The position numbers and the translations under genes were made by a program. The notes under the pieces are model-generated. The model saw nothing but the letters and a program-made list of their open reading frames with translations, was not told the DNA's origin and ran no database searches. Below are positions 50,201 to 57,566 of a stretch of 64,000 bases of DNA, one piece after another. This DNA is from Achromobacter pestifer (GTDB taxonomy: Bacteria; Pseudomonadota; Gammaproteobacteria; Burkholderiales; Burkholderiaceae_B), in assembly GCF_013267355.1 (NCBI RefSeq), contig NZ_CP053985.1, forward strand, positions 5,580,001-5,644,000, read 5' to 3'. Within the stretch, counting starts at the first letter, position 1, and each line of letters starts with the position of its first letter.

Positions 50201-50859
50201 ACAATACGGCCGCTCTGCGACAGCGCTTGATCGATCTGTTCAAGCGACAGAACGTCGGCAGACTCTGCGCCGTCCGGCGCAAGCCGATTCGCCGTGAGTT
50301 CAATGAGCGGATGTCCTTTGGTCTTGCCGGCCCAGGTGCGCGCGACAACTTGGACCGCGCGCCTTATTCTGTCGATGAGATCTGCGATCTGCGGTTCAAC
50401 GTCGAGATCTAGGCGGAGGAAGCTTGCACGAAGCGAGGCGTTCTCTGGCATCATCATCAGCGTGATAATTTCTTCGCGCTCGATAACGTGAAGTTCGACG
50501 CCGTAGTCGTTATAAATTGCCTCTTCCCATCGCTTTCGATCGGCGTTGCCAATCTTGGCGGATGTCACGAAGATGAGCGCCCCTAGATCAGGAAAGTGCG
50601 CTTTGGCGGTCTCCGTGTCGTCAGAAATCTTCTTTAGCGTTGGTGTGATCGAAGCAGCCAGTCCCTTGCCGATTTTCTCCGGCGTCAGGCTCGCGGGCGC
50701 GTAGGCATCAAGGCCAAAATCCTTCTTGCGCTGGCGGGCGATAAGTTCGGGCCACCGCTTCTTGCCTAGTACGACCGCAAGTCCCTGAAAACGCATGCCC
50801 TCCTCTTGGGAGGAAAGCTCATTAAGAGCTCTTTCGATGTCGGTTCTCAGAATGGCCAT
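47251..50859 (-). CDS. NACHT-type STAND NTPase with nuclease-like N-terminal domain and HEAT-like C-terminus
   Basis: A 1202-residue protein. Residues 1-150 look like a PD-(D/E)XK/Mrr-like fold (FGLDAYA strand, then LGALIFVTSAKIG), but the usual E-x-K is not evident. Residues about 215-400 are a NACHT-type NTPase with Walker A GPAGRGKTTTLIQLA (about 223-231) and a Walker B region FLFLLNGWNEIPD with Asn where Asp is usual. Residues 400-560 hold the winged-helix part, including TAFLFEHQQLQEYYAALDVR. The rest is HEAT-like helical repeats that would sense a ligand. Such proteins in bacteria act as anti-phage sensors that trigger an effector. The TTG at 50877 was rejected in favour of ATG at 50859. 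Confidence 0.85.
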   Translation of the reverse strand: MAILRTDIERALNELSSQEEGMRFQGLAVVLGKKRWPELIARQRKKDFGLDAYAPASLTPEKIGKGLAASITPTLKKISDDTETAKAHFPDLGALIFVTSAKIGNADRKRWEEAIYNDYGVELHVIEREEIITLMMMPENASLRASFLRLDLDVEPQIADLIDRIRRAVQVVARTWAGKTKGHPLIELTANRLAPDGAESADVLSLEQIDQALSQSGRIVLEGPAGRGKTTTLIQLAQRTRAAGIPFIVELPAWTSSQRGILEYITGMPAFQAERVTPADLARVQQAEPFLFLLNGWNEIPDAKSEQANNALREIERDFPSAGIIVATRTHHLTPPLPGALRLRLLRLRREQRAAYLAARLGAKGADLCTHIDTDPSLDELTRTPFILSEVASLFEAEATIPSTKIGVLSQVLRLQEQRDEHKNALQTGPIFGRQTDYLKALATQMTRSGAVTSSEAEARAVSALVARELLSRGQIEPVGPPAVLATLTAHHVLERVDYPQTAFLFEHQQLQEYYAALDVRAQLLDLQDDDHEATTRFTADYVNDPAWAEPLRMIAETFAEQTGDGETDRRNTSAGGKLVAMALPVDLVFAGELARLCGTEVWSAVRTTVGERIRAVYAIRDGSFRQYAVAAMLATGAADFGDILVPLLSGQDRQTRLSTYRLWPDIQVSSLGPNWREQVHGWSEEARADFVAELLHHRADGEVAAFAAEDDSTEVKNAAVSGLMWTRSDNALVPILDSMDAQAFEEVARRNADQFPAVLRPKTLATIRHFIEISSNHPARLQAALKLIEIGETGLDEVIKDAMAALSGDDVRNQGSHHIEPALEYLRRVDPAWVSEWVANRVAEGNLYEHEYWLSFATAIPDGLVEKCLRRIETEDLKNEHFGGIVSIIATRADANLAARVFATLRELRGAESAEPNVRHELEWQKMRQLEAVFRALPDDVAVAGILSSITSGDPLDIKVSTGLLSRVARPDVEPLRIADEGLKADIRAYLKSSVDIVLAQDDFGGQEKANLASSIAQVGTSEDMTDLVKLTRSDVERMRRGRAARAAGDRGPLGNGGTMSYASWHIAAVMYLDLPEHNRHLLSQVMARLGTPEAFALNLNLIDDAKPSPVPQGVWVQLEAAFVERRPEGQSPNVFTQHARTSNELRVLLFKMALGDERRQQSAFMLLGQLEEWRLEYGRPMGEPRHPDLASGQPWPPEVS

Positions 50860-51193
50860 TTGATGGAATTTTGGCAAGCAGTTGGGCTCGGACTGAACCG
50901 GCAGAGTTTCCGTTGCTTATGTTAGGTTCTCTCCGTACGGTCGCATAAGGACGCACCGATACATCCGCGAACCAGAACAGAGCTACGAAGAGGGACGGGC
51001 TCATTTTGCCAGTATCCGCTTGGGGTCGGAAGCGGTCTGTCGTCATAGATGGCTCCCGGCCAATTGCAGCCACTGGTGGCGAGTTAAGCAGACGTTTAAA
51101 AAAACAAGAAGCGGACCAGCTTCTGCGGTCCGCTTGAGTGACAGGTTTGAATACGGCGTCTACGTAGGACTTCTGAACTATTTCCCCAGAAAG
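50860..51193. other. 334-base gap upstream of the NACHT gene
   Basis: Contains the likely reverse-strand promoter of the NACHT gene and the terminator of the small gene at 51194. No gene is supported. Apart from that terminator nothing is recognised. Confidence 0.5.
51095..51135 (-). terminator. Factor-independent terminator of the 73-residue gene
   Basis: Perfect 9-base stem AAGCGGACC (51109-51117) with GGTCCGCTT (51127-51135) and a 9-base loop. On the reverse strand it is followed by CTTGTTTTTTT, a classical U-tract. It lies 58 bases after the stop of the small reverse-strand gene. Confidence 0.8.
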
Positions 51194-51415
51194 TTACGGA
51201 AGCTGGCTAGAAATTCTTTCCAGATGCTCTTGTGCCTTCTTGATAATGGCAGGAGCACAAGCCAAACATATGTTCTTGCGGTTTCCTGGCACTTGATCAT
51301 ATGCGAAATGTCTTTCGCCTGCCATGATCTGGTGTTTTGAGCTCGCATCGCAAGTTCGTGTCCCTACTGCTACTTCATAACGGAAGCTTGATACGATATT
51401 TCGAGTCGCAGACAT
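51194..51415 (-). CDS. Small hypothetical protein with Cys pair
   Basis: A 73-residue ORF beginning MSATRNIVSSFRYEVAVGTR. It is supported as a real gene by GGAGAG placed correctly before the ATG and by a strong terminator 58 bases after the stop. Two features stand out: ICLACAP gives a C-x2-C pair, and the C-terminal helix KKAQEHLERISSQLP is amphipathic. It could bind a metal. No family recognised. It is on the same strand as, and upstream of, the NACHT gene, but separated from it by the terminator. Confidence 0.55.
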   Translation of the reverse strand: MSATRNIVSSFRYEVAVGTRTCDASSKHQIMAGERHFAYDQVPGNRKNICLACAPAIIKKAQEHLERISSQLP

Positions 51416-51526
51416 GCTCTCTCCAGTTCAGGAATTTTCTAACGTAATGCACTCCGCATTGCTGGCCAAAATATAGCTTTAAGAGCGCGCGAAGCCAATT
51501 CATTCACACGCAGGCCCCCCAAAAAG

Positions 51527-51569
51527 TTGTCAAACTTACTATTCTGGCAGCGAAATTGTAGTCTGACAC
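51527..51569 (+). repeat. Hairpin repeat copy D (left arm degraded)
   Basis: Right arm AATTGTAGTCTGACAC at 51554-51569. The left side GTTGTCAAACTTACTATTCT keeps most positions of GTGTCAGACTACAATTCT with extra bases. It overlaps the 3' flank of the 60-residue gene. Confidence 0.65.
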
Positions 51570-51575
51570 TGGAGT

Positions 51576-51758
51576 TTAGGCCCGAACGCTGGAGCCAGCC
51601 GCCGCTTCGAAGTACACCTTGCCGGTGCGACGACCGGCTGGCGAGGCCATTTCACGGGTCTCATCGTAGTGGAGGGCCGCGTGCAATTGCTTCGCGAGTT
51701 GCTCGTTTAGCCTCGATATCTCTGCGACGTCTGTGATCACCTCGAATACTTCGTCCAT
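51576..51758 (-). CDS. Small hypothetical protein (60 residues)
   Basis: MDEVFEVITDVAEISRLNEQ begins an amphipathic helical N-terminus, followed by a basic patch (AGRRTGKVYFEAAAGSS). GAGGAG lies five bases before the ATG, so translation is likely; a GTG two codons earlier is less likely. It is divergent from the HEPN/Toprim gene. No family recognised. A regulatory or antitoxin-like role is only a possibility. Confidence 0.5.
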   Translation of the reverse strand: MDEVFEVITDVAEISRLNEQLAKQLHAALHYDETREMASPAGRRTGKVYFEAAAGSSVRA

Positions 51759-51981
51759 TGGCACTCCTCTGCTGCGTTAGTGTGTTGTGCGTCCAGCCAC
51801 TTGTCAGAGAAAGGTTCAAGCAGCTAAAAAACTCGATGACTTTTCGTTGATGGATGCTCCCAGGCCGCGATTTCGTTGGCACGAGGGGTCCATAATTATT
51901 GTTGAAGGATATCGTCATGCAATGCCCTGGACGCGTTCTGGCCGGATAAAATCTCCACCCTATTCATTGACGGGGGTGGTC

Positions 51982-53121
51982 ATGGGATCGATGGTCCATC
52001 TTAGTGCCGGATGCATCCATATTGATTGGGGCAAGAATCGCGGGTACACAAACCACGGTGTGCTGTTTCAGAGCGGTGACGAAGCGGTAGGTCCGTATAG
52101 ATACATCGGCAGCGACAGCGATGAAGAAATCATTGAGGAGAAGCCATGTCTGTGTAGGTCGCTGGGTCGAATTAAACCGCGACTTGAAATTCTCGGATAT
52201 ACCCTCGAAGCCTGTCGCAGCTGGCTGCAAAGCACATTTGGTGAAGACGAAAATACTCGACCAAGCGCGGTTTTCGAGCAGTTAAGTGAGTTTTTGCGAT
52301 CATTGCCGTGGGAAGTGGATGGCCCCTATTTGGATTTCGATAGTGTCGTCATGGGGACCTTCGGCGTGTCGCTAGACACATATGTCGTGTTGCGGGTGCT
52401 GGCGGAGATTCCAGAGTTGGAGAACCTCCCAATACGATGGGAGTACGCGGACATCATCGAAGGCGGCTGGGTTTCTCCCGATGAAATCGTCCCCGGCTGC
52501 GGCGCGCAACGGTGCATGATCGTCACGGAAGGCTCTTCGGACGTGCATGTCCTGAAGCGAAGTCTGCAGCATCTATATCCAGATATAGCCGACTTTTTCG
52601 ATTTCATCGACATGAAGGATGGCAACCCATTCCCCGGTGTTGGAAACCTAGTGACCTTCTGCAAGGGGCTCGCACGCATTGGATACTCGGGGCACATGCT
52701 TATCGTGCTCGACAACGATACGGCGGGAAGATGGGCGCTCGAGACCATAGTTTCGTTGGACCTGTCACCGAACGTCAAAGCAACAACACTTCCCGTGTTG
52801 TCAGAGTTCAGTCAATTTAGGACCATCGGTCCATCCGGTAATGCTGTCGAAGATATTAACGGCAGGGCTTGTTCAATCGAGTGTTTTCTCGACTTGAGTG
52901 TCATCGATTCCGACCCCATCGTGCGATGGAAAAACTACAACGAGAAGCTGAAATCCTACCAAGGTGAGCTGGTGCGAAAGGACGACTATATCCGGGCCTT
53001 CCGTGACCAATTCAATCGAATGGACACCTACCAGACCAAAAAGCTCTATGTACTGTGGGAGCACCTCATTGCAGAGAGTGCCATGAACAGAGTGATTTTC
53101 CCAACCGAGGAGAATTGGTGA
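51982..53121 (+). CDS. HEPN/Toprim-associated protein (Toprim nuclease-like)
   Basis: A 379-residue protein starting MGSMVHLSAGCIHIDWGKN, the usual opening of the HEPN/Toprim N-terminal domain. The C-terminal part has a Toprim core: CMIVTEGSSDVHVLKRSLQH with the catalytic Glu at about 183, then MLIVLDNDTAGRWALETI with the DxD pair at about 244/246, as in OLD-family and DnaG-type Toprim domains. It presumably cleaves or nicks nucleic acid with metal ions. The frame is open from 51787, but homology begins at the ATG at 51982. Placed in the island beside the NACHT gene, so probably a defence protein (inference). Confidence 0.8.
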   Translation: MGSMVHLSAGCIHIDWGKNRGYTNHGVLFQSGDEAVGPYRYIGSDSDEEIIEEKPCLCRSLGRIKPRLEILGYTLEACRSWLQSTFGEDENTRPSAVFEQLSEFLRSLPWEVDGPYLDFDSVVMGTFGVSLDTYVVLRVLAEIPELENLPIRWEYADIIEGGWVSPDEIVPGCGAQRCMIVTEGSSDVHVLKRSLQHLYPDIADFFDFIDMKDGNPFPGVGNLVTFCKGLARIGYSGHMLIVLDNDTAGRWALETIVSLDLSPNVKATTLPVLSEFSQFRTIGPSGNAVEDINGRACSIECFLDLSVIDSDPIVRWKNYNEKLKSYQGELVRKDDYIRAFRDQFNRMDTYQTKKLYVLWEHLIAESAMNRVIFPTEENW

Positions 53122-53205
53122 TCCGTCGATGGCAATGACGCAGAAGCCCGATGGGGCTAGTCGTCATCTCCATCCCGTACACTACCCCGATCACCAGGGA
53201 GCGAT

Positions 53206-53418
53206 ATGTCGATTCAAAGATTAGGCCGTTGCAGCATCCTCTTGTTCCTTGCCGCCTTGAGCTCAGGTTGCTCCTTAGGCGGCGAGTGCGGATGGAACCG
53301 CAGCAGCTGCATGTATGAAGGCAAGTACGAAGAAGGCGAGGAAGACTACGCGGAAGACGAAGCGAAGCGCTTGAACAAGAACTCATCCGATCGGTTGCGC
53401 CGCAGTTCTGGCAATTGA
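53206..53418 (+). CDS. Small lipoprotein with acidic tail
   Basis: A 70-residue protein with a lipoprotein signal peptide (RLGRCSILLFLAALSSGC, lipobox SSGC) and a short mature part containing ECGWNRSSC (two further cysteines) and a highly charged stretch (EGKYEEGEEDYAEDEAKRLN). AGGGAG precedes the ATG at 53206. No family recognised. Confidence 0.65.
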   Translation: MSIQRLGRCSILLFLAALSSGCSLGGECGWNRSSCMYEGKYEEGEEDYAEDEAKRLNKNSSDRLRRSSGN

Positions 53419-53450
53419 TCCACGGACCGAGGCTTTCAGCTCGCGAGGCC

Positions 53451-54022
53451 TTAGCCAGAGACTTGCCAGTCGCGAAACTGCTTGAACAAGCGAAACCCGA
53501 CATAGGTTTCACTTCTGAACCAGCGCCGCCGGTAGTAGCAATCCCAGTAGCTGATCATGCGTTGCTGCGCCAGATCCAGAAAGGCCGGATTGCCTCGAAG
53601 AACCGTTCCATAGACGTGCTTGTCCAGCAAGGGCAAGCGTGCCTCGACGTCCTGCAGGATTTCAACGACGTATTCGCTGCAGAGCTGCACCATGAACGGT
53701 ACAACCCAAGGCTCGGATGCCCCGGCCAGTCGCTCAATTTGGCGCTGGCGTACGTGACCGTCATGATGGCGTGTCTGTATGCACGCGTAGATCAGGGCCT
53801 GGGGTTCGTCCAGCTTGGAGGACAAGGAGTCGCTGCCCCCATGCTGAACGCGATAGGGCAGCGTCAACGGTCCTGCACGATGACGGACAATCCGCGGCCG
53901 CACATGACCGAGGGGCAGATCTCCTCGGCGATATGTGCCACTTCGGCTCGCAGTCGCGCTGGGAAGGCCGCTGTTAGCAGCGTAGTCTGCTCAGGGGCGA
54001 CCTTGCGCGGGCGAGAGGACAT
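53451..54022 (-). pseudogene. Conserved hypothetical gene, probably frameshifted
   Basis: The reverse-strand frame from 54022 reads MSSRPRKVAPEQTTLLTAAF then ARLRAEVAHIAEEICPS and stops at a TGA near 53890. From the same spot a shifted frame continues as LTLPYRVQHGGSD, then ACIQTRHHDGHVRQRQIERL, WVVPFMVQLCSEYVVEILQD and ISYWDCYYRRRWF to 53451. A single frameshift near 53885-53890 would join them into one protein of about 190 residues. The second part alone (53451-53903) has only a GTG start. No function known to me. Confidence 0.55.
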
Positions 54023-54131
54023 GTCGTGGGGAAGGCTGCTTGAATGGCGTTCACCGTGTCATACGGTGGATCTGGCAGAAGACTACGGCACGCACGGATG
54101 CTGACGCTGCGGCATGAAGCACGACAGGCGC

Positions 54132-54992
54132 TTACGCCGCCGCCTCTGCAGGTTTCGGCACGAAGAACCGATCCTTCAATTCCTGCAACCCAATCCTATC
54201 CAGCATTTCCGTCAGCCGCTCAGCCGCCTTCCTGCGCGGCAAATCCTTGTACTGCGCGATGATGAGCTCATTCTTCATCGAATGCTCCCATCCCACCAGC
54301 TCGGTCACGCTGACCTGATACCCATGCGCTTCCAGCTGCAAGCACCGCAGCACATTCGTGATCTGGCTCCCAAACTCCCGCGTATGCAGCGGATGCCGCC
54401 AAATCTCAGCCAGCGGATCAGCCAGCGCCTTTGCCTTGTTCTTGCGCAGCACCGACGCCACTTCCGCCTGGCAGCAGGGCACGACGACGATGTATTTGGC
54501 CTTCTTCTCCAACGCGAAATGAATCGCGTCGTCGGTGGCCGTGTTGCAGGCGTGCAGGGCGGTGACCACATCGATCGTGGCGGGCAACTTGTCCGACGTG
54601 ATCGAATCAGCCACCGACAGGTTCAGGAACGACATGCCGTCAAACCCCAGCCGCTTGGCCAGTTCTTCCGACGACTTCACCAGCTCTTCGCGGGTTTCTA
54701 TGCCGTAGATGTGAGAGCCGTTCGCGAGCGCCTCGGGCTGTTCCTTGAAGAACAGGTCGTACAGGATGAAGCCCAGGTACGACTTGCCCGCGCCGTGGTC
54801 GGCCAGGGTGACGGCGCCGCGTTGTTGTTGGACGTCTTTGAGCAGAGGTTCGATGAACTGGAACAGGTGGTAGACCTGTTTGAGTTTGCGGCGGCTGTCC
54901 TGGTTCATCTTGCCGTCGCGGGTCAGGATGTGCAGGGCCTTGAGCAGTTCGATCGACTGGCCGGGGCGGATGTCGTGGGTTTTGTCGGACAT
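54132..54992 (-). CDS. Class I SAM-dependent methyltransferase
   Basis: A 286-residue protein. The SAM-binding motif I is AVTLADHGAGKSYLGFILYD, motif II region IYGIETREELVKSSEELAKR, and a later DVVTALHACNTATDDAIHFA with VVVPCCQAEV, a pattern found in METTL25/RRNAD1-like and related RNA or protein methyltransferases. The substrate is unknown. The frame begins with TTG at 55004, and the ATG at 54992 (MSDKTHDI) is preferred; neither has a clear ribosome binding site. Confidence 0.85.
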   Translation of the reverse strand: MSDKTHDIRPGQSIELLKALHILTRDGKMNQDSRRKLKQVYHLFQFIEPLLKDVQQQRGAVTLADHGAGKSYLGFILYDLFFKEQPEALANGSHIYGIETREELVKSSEELAKRLGFDGMSFLNLSVADSITSDKLPATIDVVTALHACNTATDDAIHFALEKKAKYIVVVPCCQAEVASVLRKNKAKALADPLAEIWRHPLHTREFGSQITNVLRCLQLEAHGYQVSVTELVGWEHSMKNELIIAQYKDLPRRKAAERLTEMLDRIGLQELKDRFFVPKPAEAAA

Positions 54993-55222
54993 GGGGTAAG
55001 GCAATGCGCCCCGCGATGGGCGGGGCGCATAAGTAGGCGGAAAGCGTCAGTTTAACGAAAACGCCGCCGACGCTGGCGAACCGGGAAAACCGGCCCTGGA
55101 CTGTGCAGTATTTTGCGATCCAGGTTATCTGGCATGCGAGTAACATGCCCGATGCGATTGAGGCATGTCATGCATTTCTGAAAGCGCCTGACCATCAGGG
55201 CGGGCGCATGGAGAGTCGTCAA

Positions 55223-55627
55223 ATGTTCAGCCATATCACTGTCGGGACGCGTGATCTTGAACGCGCGGGCCGTTTTTATGACGCGGTGTTGCTTCCGCTT
55301 GGACTGAAGCGTCGGGTTGTCACGCCGGATGGCGGGCCCTTGGCGCTTTGCTGGGTGACCGGTCAGGCGCTGCTGCCGCGCTTCTACGTCTACATGCCCT
55401 ACGATGGCGAGCCGGCGACGGTGGGCAATGGCAGCATGGTGGCTTTTCTGGCGCCTACGCAGGAAGCGGTGAGCTCGGCCCACGCGGGCGGGCTGGCGCA
55501 GGGCGGGACGGACGAAGGGGCGCCGGGCGTACGTCCTCATTATGGTGACGGCTACTTCGGCGCGTATCTGCGCGATCCTGACGGCAACAAGGTCCATATC
55601 GTTCATCGCGGAGACCTCCCGCTGTAA
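55223..55627 (+). CDS. VOC family protein (glyoxalase-like)
   Basis: A 134-residue VOC protein: MFSHITVGTRDLERAGRFYD at the N-terminus and YFGAYLRDPDGNKVHIVHRG at the C-terminus. The frame is open from 55103, but members of this branch begin at MFSH, which has GAGAG upstream. Metal positions look partly conserved. It lies 34 bases before the LysE gene and is likely co-transcribed with it. Substrate unknown. Confidence 0.88.
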   Translation: MFSHITVGTRDLERAGRFYDAVLLPLGLKRRVVTPDGGPLALCWVTGQALLPRFYVYMPYDGEPATVGNGSMVAFLAPTQEAVSSAHAGGLAQGGTDEGAPGVRPHYGDGYFGAYLRDPDGNKVHIVHRGDLPL

Positions 55628-55661
55628 GGCGGAGGGGCCCGACGTCCCTGGAGAAACGCAA

Positions 55662-56291
55662 ATGCTCGTGAGTCAGCTTGCTCTTGTGTACGGCACTTAT
55701 CTGATTGCCACGGCCAGCCCCGGACCCAGCAATATGGCGATCATGGCAACGGCGATGCGTGACGGCCGTGTGCCGGCCCTTGCGCTGGCGGCGGGCGTTA
55801 TTACTGGCTCGTTGTTCTGGGCGACCCTGGCGGCGACAGGCATTTCCGCCGTGCTGGCGGCTTCCGCCCAGGCGCTTCTCATCATAAAGATGGTGGGCGG
55901 AGTCTATCTGCTCTATCTGGCGTTCCGCACCGGCAGGTCGGCGCTGAAGCGGGGCTCCGGCTTCGTGAACGTGCAAACAGGTCGTGCGACGCCGCGCTAT
56001 CGGGCGCTCTACCGCCAGGGTGTGCTCATGCATATCGGCAATCCGAAGGCGGTGCTGGCCTGGATGGCGATCATGTCGCTGGGGCTGGGGGAGAGCGCGT
56101 CGGACGGCACCTTGCCCGCGATCATTGGCGGTTGCGCGTTGCTCGGCGTCATGGTGTTCGGCGGCTATGCGATCGCCTTCTCGACCGCGCCAATGATTGC
56201 CCTTTACGTCAGGCTGCGGCGTTGGATCGAAGGGACGGTGGCTGTGGTGTTTGGCGTTGCGGGCGTCAAGCTGCTGACTTGGCAACGTTGA
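55662..56291 (+). CDS. LysE/RhtB-family amino-acid exporter
   Basis: A 209-residue inner-membrane exporter with six membrane segments. Family motif ATASPGPSNMAIMATAMRDG lies in the first segment, followed by LIIKMVGGVYLLYLAFRTGR and IGNPKAVLAWMAIMSLGLG. Such proteins export amino acids or homoserine lactones. The frame is open from 55542, but GGAGAAACGCAA precedes the ATG at 55662. It is the second gene after the VOC gene. Confidence 0.9.
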   Translation: MLVSQLALVYGTYLIATASPGPSNMAIMATAMRDGRVPALALAAGVITGSLFWATLAATGISAVLAASAQALLIIKMVGGVYLLYLAFRTGRSALKRGSGFVNVQTGRATPRYRALYRQGVLMHIGNPKAVLAWMAIMSLGLGESASDGTLPAIIGGCALLGVMVFGGYAIAFSTAPMIALYVRLRRWIEGTVAVVFGVAGVKLLTWQR

Positions 56292-56303
56292 TATAGCGGC
56301 TTG

Positions 56304-56371
56304 TCATCGCCGACACTGGTCGGCGATGACGTAGCCCAGGCAAAGCGTCCGGCACGCAAGCGGCCGGACGC
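56304..56371. terminator. Two hairpins between convergent LysE and CMD genes
   Basis: First stem TCATCGCCGAC / GTCGGCGATGA (11 bases, 4-base loop, 56304-56329). Second stem GCGTCCGGC / GCCGGACGC (9 bases, 9-base loop, 56345-56371). Together they separate convergent transcription. No T run is present. Confidence 0.65.
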
Positions 56372-56378
56372 CGCAGGA

Positions 56379-57548
56379 TCAAGCCTGCGGGAAAACCGGC
56401 TCACCCAGGTTCAGCATCAGGCGATTCGCCCAGGCGAAGATCGCATCCGAATGCAGCAGATCCAGGATCTCGCCTTCGTTCAAGCCCGCATCCTTCAGGG
56501 CCTGGATGCTGTCGGCGTTCACCGCGGCAGGCGCTTCGGTGATCTGGATCGAGAACTTGCCGATGGCGAGTTCTCGCGCCGTGGTGCCGGCGGTGGCGGG
56601 ATCCTCGAACACCTGAGCAATGACCTCATTGCGCTTGGCCAGTTGCTCAAAGCGCTGGGCATGCACGGACGCGCAGTACACGCAGCCGTTGATGCGCGAC
56701 ACGTAGGTCGAACCCAGTTCGCGCTCGGCGCGCGACAGGCCGCCCGGTGCGTACATGATGGCGTTGAACGCCGTGGAGCGCTGGCGCAGGATTTCCGGCT
56801 GATGCACCAGGAACAGGTAGTAGTCCGAGACCTTGGCCTTGGGGTGGCTTTCTTCCAGGACGGCGACCTGTTCGGGCGTGGCGGTTTCGACGTTGACGAC
56901 GTCTAGCCAGGCCTTCCATTCCAGCGATTCGTTGGTGAAGCCGTGGGCCTTGATGACGGCGCCCGGCGCGGTGGCGGCGGTGTTGGCGGGGAAGGGCGCG
57001 GGCGGGGTGCCTGCGGCGCGCTCGGGCTGGCCTTCCAGGGCCTTCATGGCTTCCAGGCCGGCAACAAGGCGGACCTGGTAGGACAGGAAGGCAACGAGCT
57101 GGGACAGCGTGACCACGGCGGGCGTGGAGACGCCGGCGGCGGGCAGAGTCTTGAGAGCGGCTTCGTCGCCCTCGACGGGCTTCTCGATCAGCTTGCGCGT
57201 GAATTCCAGGATGGCGGCCAGGCGCGGGGTGGCGGCGTCGGACGGCTTGCCGGATTCGGCGACGGCGATGTCGGCCGGGGTGGCGCCAGCGTCGGCCAGG
57301 CGGGCGCGGTAGTGCGCGGCCAGCAGCGGCGACGGGGTGATGCGGGTGGCGTACAGCGCGACCAGCAGGCGCTCGGCCAGGGACAGGCCGGGCAGCGCGG
57401 GGTCGAACAGGGCGTCGTAGCTGCCTTGGGTGGCGGCGGCGACTTTCTCGCGGTAGTGGCGCACTTCGTAGGTCTTGACGCCCGGGGCCAGGCCGATCAG
57501 GCGGTCGACGAGGTCGTCCGTGACGTTGTAGACGATGGGTTCAGCCAT
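56379..57548 (-). CDS. Two-domain AhpD/CMD protein (Avi_7170-like + Avi_7169-like domains)
   Basis: A 389-residue fusion. Residues 1-200 form a carboxymuconolactone-decarboxylase-like domain (DDLVDRLIGLAPGVKTYEVR, then LSLAERLLVALYATRI). Residues about 205-389 form an alkylhydroperoxidase AhpD-like domain with the redox motif NGCVYCASVHAQRF (C-x2-C-x3-H). The pair corresponds to two families usually found as neighbouring or fused genes beside peptide-type ABC transporters, as here. Likely a peroxide or organic-hydroperoxide reductase (inference). It is the last gene of the operon and has an ATG at 57548 just before its partner. Confidence 0.85.
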   Translation of the reverse strand: MAEPIVYNVTDDLVDRLIGLAPGVKTYEVRHYREKVAAATQGSYDALFDPALPGLSLAERLLVALYATRITPSPLLAAHYRARLADAGATPADIAVAESGKPSDAATPRLAAILEFTRKLIEKPVEGDEAALKTLPAAGVSTPAVVTLSQLVAFLSYQVRLVAGLEAMKALEGQPERAAGTPPAPFPANTAATAPGAVIKAHGFTNESLEWKAWLDVVNVETATPEQVAVLEESHPKAKVSDYYLFLVHQPEILRQRSTAFNAIMYAPGGLSRAERELGSTYVSRINGCVYCASVHAQRFEQLAKRNEVIAQVFEDPATAGTTARELAIGKFSIQITEAPAAVNADSIQALKDAGLNEGEILDLLHSDAIFAWANRLMLNLGEPVFPQA

Positions 57549-57566
57549 GCGGATCTCCTTGATGCT

